DNA of 39,565 nt, taken from an uncultured Bacteroidales bacterium. Its GTDB lineage: Bacteria > Bacteroidota > Bacteroidia > Bacteroidales > F082. This document shows positions 1 to 8,057 of this stretch, one piece after another. The notes beneath the pieces are model-generated. The model was not told the origin of the DNA and searched no databases. It saw nothing but the letters and a program-made list of their open reading frames with translations. The DNA lies in contig CAMYXV010000008.1 of the NCBI GenBank assembly GCA_947303055.1, positions 1-39,565 on the forward strand, given 5' to 3'. The translations under genes were made by a program, and so were the position numbers. The number at the start of each line of letters is the position of its first letter. Within the stretch, counting starts at the first letter, position 1.

Positions 1-2
1 AG

Positions 3-1487
3 CTTTCAGAAAGAAACATCACTGAAAATCAAGTAATAAACCAAGTCGCCCAACTGAAAAGAGGCACACAATACGTCCAACTGATGCGCCCCGCCACCCT
101 CGGCGACGGCATCCTGCGTATGGATGAAGAAAAGGTGAACATGATGACTGCCGTCTTCGACGCCGACAAGGAGTTCTACCAGTTTACGAAGTTTGTGCCC
201 GCCTCAGGTGCGGCCTCGCGTATGTTCAAAGACCTTTTCGCTTTCGTCGAGACTGCCGAAGAGACCAAATTCACGGAGATTTTCTTCGCCCACATCCACA
301 ACTTCGCCTTCTTTGACGACCTCAACGCCGCCGCGAAACGCCTCAATGGTGCCGACATCGACAGCCTGCTTCAACAAGGCCGCAAGGTAGACGTCGTGAA
401 AGCCCTGCTCCTCGAAGACGGATTGAACTACGGTAAGCTGCCCAAAGCCCTGCTGAAGTTCCACCACTACCCCACTTTCAACCGCCTTGCCTTGGAAGAG
501 CATCTGGTAGAGGCCGCCCGCTATGCCACCGACAACGAAGGCGTGGCCAAGCTGCACTTCACCGTCTCGCCCGAGCATGAAGAGCCTTTCAAGAAGACCG
601 TAAACGCGCTGAAAGCCGATTACGAAAAGAAATACGGCGTGCGCTACGACATCACCTATTCCTGCCAGAAGCCTTCCACCGACACGGTTGCCATCGACGC
701 TGAAGGAAACTTGTTCCGAGAGGCCAACGGCAAGATTCTATTCCGTCCCGGCGGCCATGGCGCACTCATCGAAAACCTCAACGACCTCGGCGAGGAAATC
801 GTCTTCATCAAGAACATCGACAACATCGTGCCCGAGACCAAAGCGGAAACAACCATCGTTTATAAAAAGGTATTGGCGGGTCTCCTCCTCCACCTGCAGC
901 AGCGCACCTTTGAGTACCTTGAGATGCTCGACCAAGGTGCCGTTTCGGCAGAAGAGTTGGCCGAAGTCTATAGTTTCGCCAAAGAAGATTTGATGATTGA
1001 CATCCCCGACTTCGTGAACGGTTACAATGACATCGAGAAGATTGACTATCTGTACAATAAGCTCAACCGACCGATGCGCATCTGTGGCATGGTGAAGAAC
1101 GAAGGCGAGCCCGGCGGCGGTCCCTTCTGGGTGAAGAACCTGGACGATGAGGTGTCGCTGCAAATCATCGAGTCGTCGCAAATCGACCACAAGAACGCCC
1201 AACAGGAGGCCATCTTCCAAGGCTCGACGCACTTCAACCCCGTCGACCTCGTGTGCGGCTGTTGGAACTACAAGGGCGAGGCCTTCTGCCTGACCGACTA
1301 CGTGGATGCCAACACAGGCTTCATCTCCAACAAGTCGAAGGACGGCCGCGAACTGAAAGCCCTCGAACTACCCGGCCTTTGGAACGGCGCCATGGCCGAC
1401 TGGATCACCATCTTTGTCGAAGTGCCCATCGAGACCTTCAACCCTGTGAAGACGGTGAATGATTTGCTGAAGCCGATGCATAGTTAA
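3..1487 (+). CDS. DUF4301 family protein, 5'-truncated by the window edge
   Basis: The reading frame is open from base 3 and reads through the first ATG at 84. The residues before that ATG (LSERNITENQVINQVAQLKR) look like the usual N-terminus of DUF4301 proteins, so the gene starts left of the window and the ATG at 84 is internal. Recognisable stretches are PASGAASRMFKDL and FRPGGHGALIENLNDLGEE, typical of this Bacteroidota family; the second resembles a nucleotide-binding loop, but no reaction is established. No signal peptide or membrane segment is seen. Codons are GC-rich, unlike the genes that follow. It lies 38 bp upstream of the MscS gene and could be cotranscribed with it, but the change in composition suggests the downstream cassette arrived separately. 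The family call is firm; the function is unknown. Confidence 0.85.
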   Translation, partial: LSERNITENQVINQVAQLKRGTQYVQLMRPATLGDGILRMDEEKVNMMTAVFDADKEFYQFTKFVPASGAASRMFKDLFAFVETAEETKFTEIFFAHIHNFAFFDDLNAAAKRLNGADIDSLLQQGRKVDVVKALLLEDGLNYGKLPKALLKFHHYPTFNRLALEEHLVEAARYATDNEGVAKLHFTVSPEHEEPFKKTVNALKADYEKKYGVRYDITYSCQKPSTDTVAIDAEGNLFREANGKILFRPGGHGALIENLNDLGEEIVFIKNIDNIVPETKAETTIVYKKVLAGLLLHLQQRTFEYLEMLDQGAVSAEELAEVYSFAKEDLMIDIPDFVNGYNDIEKIDYLYNKLNRPMRICGMVKNEGEPGGGPFWVKNLDDEVSLQIIESSQIDHKNAQQEAIFQGSTHFNPVDLVCGCWNYKGEAFCLTDYVDANTGFISNKSKDGRELKALELPGLWNGAMADWITIFVEVPIETFNPVKTVNDLLKPMHS

Positions 1488-1525
1488 GTAACGATAACAT
1501 GGAAAAACAAACACAATAAACGCCT

Positions 1526-2590
1526 ATGGGAAAAAAGAGCAACTCGGAACCGAGAAGTTTGAGTCTTCATTTCTGGCTGAAGCCGATCATCTTTCTGACA
1601 CTTCTGTTGGCGTTGTGTTTGGTTCCGTTGTGCTGCGGAGTCTTCACCAAGACCGTTGAAGCGTCTTGGTTTCAAATATTGGCACTGACCTTGTTCATGT
1701 GCACTATCATTTCGGTTTGCAACAAACTGACGGACATCTTCATTCTACGCAAAAAAGAAAGCGGCATTACATGGTGCCAAATCTCCATTATCTTAGTCGC
1801 TGTATTGTGGATTATCGGATTCCTTCTCATCTTCAATATCCAAAAAGACTCCCGTTATTTCTTGGCTATAGGCATTGTGGGCACCATGCTCGGCTGGGTC
1901 TTCCAAGACACCCTGAAAGGCGTGGTAGCGTTCCTTCACGTGCGACTGAACCACTTGCTAAGCATTGACGATTGGATTCAGGTGCCTAAATATAACGTCG
2001 ATGGCGAAGTGAAGCGCATCACTCTGACGACGGTCACTGTCTACAATTGGGATACAACCACCTCATCCATTCCTACCAGTGTGCTGCAATCTGACCATTT
2101 TGTCAACCTCCAAAAGATGTCGGATGGAAAAACCTACGGACGACTGATGGAAAAGGCCTTTATCCTAGACACAAGCAAAATTCATCCCATCTCCACAGAT
2201 GAGGCCGAACAACTGAAACACGAAGAGGAGATGCGACATCTTGTTCCCGAAGAGGAAATCAAAGAAGGCGTCCTCAATGCCCACCTGTTTAGGCTTTACG
2301 TATATCACTGGATGATGAACAACCCACATGTGTCGCAACTTCCTCGTCTAGTAGTGCGCTGGATGGAGCAAAAAGAGACAGGGCTGCCTCTACAAGTGTA
2401 TGCATTCATTCTGGACACTAGTGTCACTGCTTTTGAATGGCAGCAATCGCTAATCATAGAACACATTGTGGAATCGCTAGATTGGTTCGGACTCAGACTC
2501 TACCAAAATCCGTCAAGTTATGACATCCACAGTTGCATGGACTGCCTGGCCAACAACGAGGTAACAAAAAGAAAGGAGACCGCATCATGA
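1526..2590 (+). CDS. MscS-family mechanosensitive channel, YbdG-like
   Basis: A 354-residue inner-membrane protein. Hydrophobic helices lie near residues 20-40, 48-68 and 83-103, followed by the MscS pore-lining helix and its exit around 112-139 (FLAIGIVGTMLGWVFQDTLK). The beta domain that follows (DDWIQVPKYNVDGEVKRITL, then TVYNWDTTTSSIPTS and VNLQKMSDGKTYGR) is the signature of the YbdG/MscM branch rather than of small MscS. Family members form heptameric channels that open under membrane tension or, in some branches, on ligand binding. The C-terminus (about 210-354) is a soluble mixed alpha/beta region. The stop codon overlaps the start of the RyR gene (ATGA), so the two are probably translationally coupled. 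In this setting it may be an effector or sensor channel rather than an osmotic safety valve; that is inference. Confidence 0.85.
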   Translation: MGKKSNSEPRSLSLHFWLKPIIFLTLLLALCLVPLCCGVFTKTVEASWFQILALTLFMCTIISVCNKLTDIFILRKKESGITWCQISIILVAVLWIIGFLLIFNIQKDSRYFLAIGIVGTMLGWVFQDTLKGVVAFLHVRLNHLLSIDDWIQVPKYNVDGEVKRITLTTVTVYNWDTTTSSIPTSVLQSDHFVNLQKMSDGKTYGRLMEKAFILDTSKIHPISTDEAEQLKHEEEMRHLVPEEEIKEGVLNAHLFRLYVYHWMMNNPHVSQLPRLVVRWMEQKETGLPLQVYAFILDTSVTAFEWQQSLIIEHIVESLDWFGLRLYQNPSSYDIHSCMDCLANNEVTKRKETAS

Positions 2591-3690
2591 GCAATCGTTT
2601 CTGCAAAGAAAAGCCTTTTGAGTATTTGAGGCGGAAAAATGGCGACAGGTTTTCGGAAGAAACAATCAAAAACTGGTATGTTGCGCGTGCATACGTCCTT
2701 GAAAAGCTGAAGAATGTAGCCATCGGTCAAGGGTCAAAAGAGCACTTACAGGTAGTGGTCACTAACGATAGTCCTTTGATGCTCTCAGTCGTCCGACATG
2801 TGGCATTATTGGCCCACTTTGCTAATTTCGACGAAACTCAGCCTAACAGAACCATAATCACCATCGTAAGCAGGGACAGGCAAATCGTTGAGGAGTTGGG
2901 AAAAGAAGAATATCTATGCAACCTTCCGACCTATTCCAAGCTTTCAGTCAACGGGTCAACGCCGATGAATACGGACTCTTACACTGACATTGAACTTCAA
3001 ATAGTGGAAACATGGCAAGATAGCGACTCTGTTGAAACCATTATGATGTCAGAAGACGACATAAAAGCATTCCTCAGCAACAAAAGCGAAGGAGACATCT
3101 ACAGTATCGATACTCGCAAGGCCGTCTTGTCCCAAAGAATGTATTCTTTAGGGTCGTGGATCGACAATCTACCCGCTGAAGACATCCATAACTTTGAACG
3201 ATACGCCATGGCCCTTAACGTCTTCCAACGCAGCCTTATAAGAAAGCCTATGAGCCAATTGGTTGACGAAAAGACATGGGAATCCGACTTAACTACTGTC
3301 AGAAATGGTTTGTCGAGCATTTTCTGCTCCGACTGTTTTGAGTCGAGGGCAGCTGGGGTGAAACGGTATGCCCAGACTCAGGGCAAGACCGAGAAAGAAG
3401 CGTGGAAAGAATGCGTCGAAGCACTGTCAAAGAGCGAACATGCCAGATGGGTAGTTGAAAAGCTCATCATGGGTTTCAGACCTTTAGACGAAAGAGAGCG
3501 CATGAAAGATGAGTGTTTGTTCGGAGACGAAAAAAGACGGTATCGCAACCAATTGAAAAAGGACCCTCGCGATCCCGTCCATATCGACGTGTGCTCCTTT
3601 GCTGAATTGCGCCGCATCAACCCCTTCGACATGAAATACGACAGCTTTTTGATGCTAGCCATACCTGGAATCTTAAAAAACTATTCATAA
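2587..3690 (+). CDS. RyR-domain protein with a Rossmann-like N-terminal region
   Basis: I chose the ATG at 2587, not the upstream in-frame ATG at 2533, because it forms an ATGA overlap with the channel stop codon and has an AGGAG ribosome site just before it. The product is 367 residues, with no signal peptide and no membrane segment. Residues about 45-120 alternate hydrophobic strands and helices (LQVVVTNDSPLML, RTIITIVSRD), like a nucleotide-binding Rossmann fold but without a clear GxGxxG. The C-terminal 90 residues (SEHARWVVEKLIMGFRPLDE, then HIDVCSFAEL and DMKYDSFLML) match the pattern of the RyR domain, named from ryanodine receptors and present in many bacterial signalling and conflict proteins. 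It is likely a cytoplasmic ligand-sensing partner of the channel or of the TIR protein; the ligand is not known. Confidence is good for RyR and moderate for the N-terminal fold. Confidence 0.65.
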   Translation: MSNRFCKEKPFEYLRRKNGDRFSEETIKNWYVARAYVLEKLKNVAIGQGSKEHLQVVVTNDSPLMLSVVRHVALLAHFANFDETQPNRTIITIVSRDRQIVEELGKEEYLCNLPTYSKLSVNGSTPMNTDSYTDIELQIVETWQDSDSVETIMMSEDDIKAFLSNKSEGDIYSIDTRKAVLSQRMYSLGSWIDNLPAEDIHNFERYAMALNVFQRSLIRKPMSQLVDEKTWESDLTTVRNGLSSIFCSDCFESRAAGVKRYAQTQGKTEKEAWKECVEALSKSEHARWVVEKLIMGFRPLDERERMKDECLFGDEKRRYRNQLKKDPRDPVHIDVCSFAELRRINPFDMKYDSFLMLAIPGILKNYS

Positions 3691-3733
3691 TCTTGGTTGG
3701 ATATTTGAAATCCAATTGACAAACACCTTCCCT

Positions 3734-4678
3734 ATGAAGAAACTTCTGCTTATCTGCGTCACATTACTTAGCCTCATGGCTACTGCCCAAACGCAGAAGG
3801 GCTATGTGAAAACCATAGGGCGTCCGGGAAAGCCAGGCATTAACTTAAGCAATGTGATGATTCAGGCAAAAGGGATGGTCAACCCTGTAATCAGCGACAC
3901 CACAGGTGAGTTCAACATTTCCATACCCAATAAAAACGATGGCGATCCTATAGAATTCTTACGCATTAAAAAAAGCGGATATGAACTAAAAGACAAAGGG
4001 TTGGTTGGCCGCCAACATGTTTGTTCCTCTCGCGTACCTATCATCATACAAATGGTGGATTGTCAACAACTGGCAGCAGACAAAAAACGTATCGAAGACA
4101 ATGCTTATCGTGTGGCTGAAGAAAACTATCAGAAAAAGTTGTCAAAACTTGAAAAACAGCAGCACGAGAAAGAAATTTCCGCCGAAAAATACCAGGAAGA
4201 ATTATTGGGGCTGCAGAATAAATACGAGCAGTATTTGTCACTGATTTCCGAAATGGCCGACCGTTACGCACGAACTGATTATGATCAATTAGACTCCATC
4301 GACATCCAGATTAACATTTGCATTGAGAATGGCGAACTCGATAAAGCCGATTCGCTCATCCATACGGTGTTTGACCCTGAGACTGTCGTTGAACGAAACC
4401 GAGCCGCAAAGCAGGAGATACAGGAAAGGATTGCCTTTGCACAAAGCATCATCGACAAAGCCAATGCTGACAAGGAAGCCATTCTACAAGACATCGAATA
4501 CGCAAAGAAAGTGACAGCCTTGTGCGAGAACCTCTCAAGAGAATACCTACTCTCGGGCCAACAGCAACGAGCCATTGATTGTCTGGAGAAAGCTTTGGAA
4601 ATCAAGAAAATCCTATACGGAGAAGAAAGTGTAGAAACTTCAGAAATAATACAAACCATCAATACTATAAAACCATGA
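3734..4678 (+). CDS. Exported TPR/coiled-coil protein with a carboxypeptidase-regulatory-like domain (short paralogue)
   Basis: A 314-residue protein. The ATG at 3734 is preferred to a TTG at 3716 because it opens directly on a signal peptide (MKKLLLICVTLLSLMATA, cleavage predicted before QTQ). Residues about 20-110 form a beta-rich module (GYVKTIGRPGKPG, NPVISDTTGEFNISIP) resembling the carboxypeptidase-regulatory-like or SusC N-terminal fold. Next comes a charged coiled coil (about 112-165: ADKKRIEDNAYRVAEENYQK) and a C-terminal TPR-like helical pair (LSREYLLSGQQQRAIDCLEKALEI). The protein is predicted to act in the periplasm. It is a paralogue of the next gene, which begins with the same module and continues into a long TPR array; the start and stop codons of the two overlap as ATGA. 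Function is unrecognised; a scaffold or sensor role is inference. Confidence 0.7.
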   Translation: MKKLLLICVTLLSLMATAQTQKGYVKTIGRPGKPGINLSNVMIQAKGMVNPVISDTTGEFNISIPNKNDGDPIEFLRIKKSGYELKDKGLVGRQHVCSSRVPIIIQMVDCQQLAADKKRIEDNAYRVAEENYQKKLSKLEKQQHEKEISAEKYQEELLGLQNKYEQYLSLISEMADRYARTDYDQLDSIDIQINICIENGELDKADSLIHTVFDPETVVERNRAAKQEIQERIAFAQSIIDKANADKEAILQDIEYAKKVTALCENLSREYLLSGQQQRAIDCLEKALEIKKILYGEESVETSEIIQTINTIKP

Positions 4679-6888
4679 AAAAACTGATTTACATTATACT
4701 ATTACTGCTATCGCTTTCTTCCCAGCCTTTGTTGGCTCAGACCCAAAAAGGTTATGTGAAGACATTAGGCCGTCCCGAAAAAAAAGGAGAAGCCCTTGCT
4801 GGAGTATCCATCAGAGTAAAAGGAGAGCACAATCCCGTTTTAAGTGATAATGACGGTACATTTTCTTTACTGTTGCCCGGTTTAAAAAACGGTGACGCAT
4901 ACACCCTTCAGCAAGTGCAAAAACCAGGATACGAGCTGAACGAGACAAACTTAATAGGACAGCCAAATGCTTTTTCCGACAAAGTGCCGCTAACGATTGT
5001 CATGGTTTCATCCCTACAACTGCAAGCCGACAAACAACGTATCGAAAACAACGCCTTCAAAGTTGCGGAAAAAAACTACACCGCCAAATTACAGCAACTG
5101 GAAAACCAAATCAACAGCAATTCGATTTCTATCGAGCAATATCAAGAAGAGCAGAAAAAACTACTAAGCAAGTTCGAAAATTATCAGTCGCTCATCGACG
5201 GCCTTGCCGAACATTTTGCCCATACCGATTATGACGGACTAGATGAAAAAGACAAAGAAATCAATCTCTGTATTGAGAATGGCGACCTTGAGCGTGCCGA
5301 CTCGCTCATCAACCTTCTTTTTGACCCTCTCGACGTGCTCAAGCGCAACAAAGACGCTCTTGCCAAAATTGATCGACAAATCGCTCAAGCCAAAGGCATG
5401 CTAAAAAAGGCCAATGAAGACATGGCTGCTATTCAAAAACAACAGCAGAAAGATGCAGAATACCTTTATCAGCTTTACACCATCGCGTTGGCAACACTTG
5501 ACGATGAAAAAGCGCAATATTACATTGAAACAAGAGCGGAACTCGACACTACCAACGGAAGATGGCAAATCGATGCTGCTACATTCTTTTCCAGTCACTT
5601 ATTGTACCAAAAATCAATAGTCTATTTCTCAAGAGCTGTAAACATCTTCCGCAGTGAGAACCGAGAATATGACCTTTCATACGCACTTTATGGCTTAGGT
5701 TCCCAATTGCAAGCGGCAGACCATAACCATAAGGAGAAAAACCCTGCAGCAGAAAACGCCCTAAATGAAGCTGTGGAAATACAACGGCGGTTGGCCGAAA
5801 CCTATCCTTACGTTGAGCAAAGTCTTGCCGTCATGATGATTAACCTTGGCGAACAATATCTTGCCACAGAGCGATATGAGGAAAGCAAACGTATCTTGGA
5901 AGAAGCCGTGGAAATACTACGCCGTGTAGATGAGAACAACCCGTCCGACCAATTCATTTATCGGTTAAGTCATGCCTTGAATATCCTTGGCGAGCTAAAC
6001 CTTACCTTAAAACAATACAAGAAGAGCGAGGACTGTTTTACGGATGCATATAAATACAGCATTAAGGTGTCCAACAACAATCCTGACTATGAATATGCCG
6101 TAGCGGAAGTATTGACAAAGATGGCAGCCCTTTATGACGAGACCAAAAGAAGCGAAAAATGCAAGGAAGTATCCAAAAACGCCATAAACATCTATCGTCG
6201 ACTTGCCGAAACAAAACCGCGTTTCTACGAGCCGTATCTCGCCAGCGCACTCGTCACATTAGGAACGCGAATGGTCAATTCCATTGATTTCAATAAAATA
6301 GACAACAAAACCAATAAAAATAATAAAGAGATGGCATTATTAGTTGAAGCGATTGGTTATATTGACGAGGGAACAAAAATCTATAAACAAAACATTTCAC
6401 TTGGTCCTATGTATGAAGAGCAATACGAGATGGCTTTGATAACGCTCGCCTATCTTTATATGGCTTTTGACACGGACAAGGCTTATATAACTCTAGAAGA
6501 TCTCCTGCCTCTAATGAAAAAACACTATCAAGACATAGATTACGTCAACCCTCTTTTCAGCGACAGATATGAGCAAATAGAATTCTATCTGCTTGCGTTG
6601 AAATACCAATCCGTTATCGGCTTGTATAAAAACCAACCTGAAAAATCGGAGCAATACGCCAAAGAGATTCTGTCGGTAAACCCATTCATTAAAGAAATTA
6701 TTCCAACTCTTGCCGCTTCACTTTTGATTCAAGGGAAATACGAAGAGGCCGAAAAATTGTGTCGTAACAATAAAGGCACGCTCAAAAATGACTTCAATCA
6801 ATTGTTGAATGGTCTTAACAAAGCGAATCTCATCCCCAAGGAGCACCAAGATGAGGTAAAACGCATCAAGAAAATACTCAAAGAATGA
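4675..6888 (+). CDS. Exported long TPR protein with a carboxypeptidase-regulatory-like domain
   Basis: The start is the ATG at 4675, overlapping the previous stop codon; the upstream in-frame ATG at 4579 would bury the signal peptide (MKKLIYIILLLLSLSSQPLLA, cleavage before QTQ). The product is 737 residues. It repeats the layout of the upstream paralogue: beta module (GYVKTLGRPEKKGEALAGVS), coiled coil (ADKQRIENNAFKVAEKNYTA), then from about 285 a TPR solenoid with clear units (LYGLGSQLQAADHNHKEKNP, MINLGEQYLATERYEESKRI, ALNILGELNLTLKQYKKSED) running to about 720 (ASLLIQGKYEEAEKLCRNN). It is predicted to be periplasmic, where it could present binding surfaces to the periplasmic part of the TIR protein encoded 32 bp downstream. 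No enzymatic motif is visible. The domain layout is clear; the role is inferred from neighbours. Confidence 0.75.
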   Translation: MKKLIYIILLLLSLSSQPLLAQTQKGYVKTLGRPEKKGEALAGVSIRVKGEHNPVLSDNDGTFSLLLPGLKNGDAYTLQQVQKPGYELNETNLIGQPNAFSDKVPLTIVMVSSLQLQADKQRIENNAFKVAEKNYTAKLQQLENQINSNSISIEQYQEEQKKLLSKFENYQSLIDGLAEHFAHTDYDGLDEKDKEINLCIENGDLERADSLINLLFDPLDVLKRNKDALAKIDRQIAQAKGMLKKANEDMAAIQKQQQKDAEYLYQLYTIALATLDDEKAQYYIETRAELDTTNGRWQIDAATFFSSHLLYQKSIVYFSRAVNIFRSENREYDLSYALYGLGSQLQAADHNHKEKNPAAENALNEAVEIQRRLAETYPYVEQSLAVMMINLGEQYLATERYEESKRILEEAVEILRRVDENNPSDQFIYRLSHALNILGELNLTLKQYKKSEDCFTDAYKYSIKVSNNNPDYEYAVAEVLTKMAALYDETKRSEKCKEVSKNAINIYRRLAETKPRFYEPYLASALVTLGTRMVNSIDFNKIDNKTNKNNKEMALLVEAIGYIDEGTKIYKQNISLGPMYEEQYEMALITLAYLYMAFDTDKAYITLEDLLPLMKKHYQDIDYVNPLFSDRYEQIEFYLLALKYQSVIGLYKNQPEKSEQYAKEILSVNPFIKEIIPTLAASLLIQGKYEEAEKLCRNNKGTLKNDFNQLLNGLNKANLIPKEHQDEVKRIKKILKE

Positions 6889-6920
6889 CTTGTGTAACAA
6901 CAACTTAATGAAAATTCGAC

Positions 6921-8051
6921 ATGGAGCCACAATATAAATACTTTGCCTTCATCAGTTACAACTCGAAGGACACCGCTTGGGGCAAAAAGTTACAGAAGAA
7001 GCTGGAGCACTACAAACTGCCCTCCACGCTGTGTAGCGAGCATGGTTGGGAACGAAAACCTATCAAGCCTGTGTTCTTCGCCCCAACCGACATTCAACCT
7101 GGAGGCTTGTCCAACGAGTTGCAAGAACGGCTGAAAGCATCGCAACACCTCATCGTCATCTGTTCACCCAACTCAGCCAAATCGGAATGGGTAGGCAAGG
7201 AAATCGAGTTCTTCTACAACTTAGGACGGACCAACAATATCCACTTTTTCATCGTGGAAGGTTCTCCTCACAGTGGCAATCCCGATACGGAATGCTTTAA
7301 CCCTGTCATCGACAAGTTGGGACTTCCCGAAATCCTTGGCGCCAACATCAATGAAAAGATTTACCGCAGACCATGGCTCAACCGGGAACGAGCTTATGTG
7401 CAATTGGTCTCCAAATTGCTTGGCGTGGAGTTTGATGCTATTTGGCAACGACATAAGCGACAACTCATTCGCAAGATTATCGCATGGAGTTTAGGGAGCA
7501 TTGCGGTTATCGCTGCTCTGGTTATTGTTTGGCGAAACAGCCAACCCTTTGACGCAGAAGTGCATTTAAACGAAGCATCTCCCCATAATGCACAGCTTCC
7601 ACCATTGCACAACGCCATTGTCACACTGACCTTGGATAACGAATCCAAAACCGACACTATTCCCTCTTTGGACGGCAACTGCATTTTTACCAATATCCCT
7701 CACCGGTTTTTGAACCAAAATGTTCAAATCACTTTGACATGTCCAAATTGGCTCAATACCGACACGGTTGTTGCTCTATCCCCAAACCTGACTTTGGACC
7801 TATTCAGAGACCCTGCTGTTTATGGCGACATCCGTTTTAAGTTGTGGAACATCAATGAAGAAAAAACCTTATCACAAGTAAAGGTTGACATAAATGGATT
7901 TGATGCCTTTTCTGACGAAAATGGAATAGTATCGTTGTTTATCCCCTTGGAGAAACAACAAAAGGCATACAAAATCAAGGCAGACCTTATAATGCTCAAC
8001 GATTCCGTTTTCATGCCTTGTGGAGAAAACGATGTGGTACTGGTGGAATAA
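6921..8051 (+). CDS. TIR-domain protein with one membrane helix and periplasmic beta-rich modules
   Basis: A 376-residue protein. Residues 6-165 are a TIR domain: strand A and box 1 (YFAFISYNSKDTAWGKKLQK), a BB-loop region (DIQPGGLSNELQERLKAS), strand HLIVICSPNSAKS, and SEWVGKEIEFF with W90 and E94 at the place where NAD-cleaving TIR domains carry their catalytic glutamate. A single membrane helix follows at about 185-204 (KIIAWSLGSIAVIAALVIVW), and the remaining 170 residues hold two predicted Ig-like or carboxypeptidase-regulatory-like beta units (around 212-300 and 305-376). The expected orientation is TIR in the cytoplasm and beta modules in the periplasm. It ends 6 bp from the convergent transketolase-LOG gene and is the last gene of the cassette. 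TIR enzymes cleave NAD or make cyclic-ADP-ribose-type signals; whether this one is catalytic is inferred from E94 only. Confidence 0.85.
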   Translation: MEPQYKYFAFISYNSKDTAWGKKLQKKLEHYKLPSTLCSEHGWERKPIKPVFFAPTDIQPGGLSNELQERLKASQHLIVICSPNSAKSEWVGKEIEFFYNLGRTNNIHFFIVEGSPHSGNPDTECFNPVIDKLGLPEILGANINEKIYRRPWLNRERAYVQLVSKLLGVEFDAIWQRHKRQLIRKIIAWSLGSIAVIAALVIVWRNSQPFDAEVHLNEASPHNAQLPPLHNAIVTLTLDNESKTDTIPSLDGNCIFTNIPHRFLNQNVQITLTCPNWLNTDTVVALSPNLTLDLFRDPAVYGDIRFKLWNINEEKTLSQVKVDINGFDAFSDENGIVSLFIPLEKQQKAYKIKADLIMLNDSVFMPCGENDVVLVE

Positions 8052-8057
8052 TCTTCC

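Noticed and set aside
2533-2586. Upstream ATG for the RyR gene
   Set aside because: It would overlap the channel gene by 58 bp; the ATGA start at 2587 with AGGAG before it is better.
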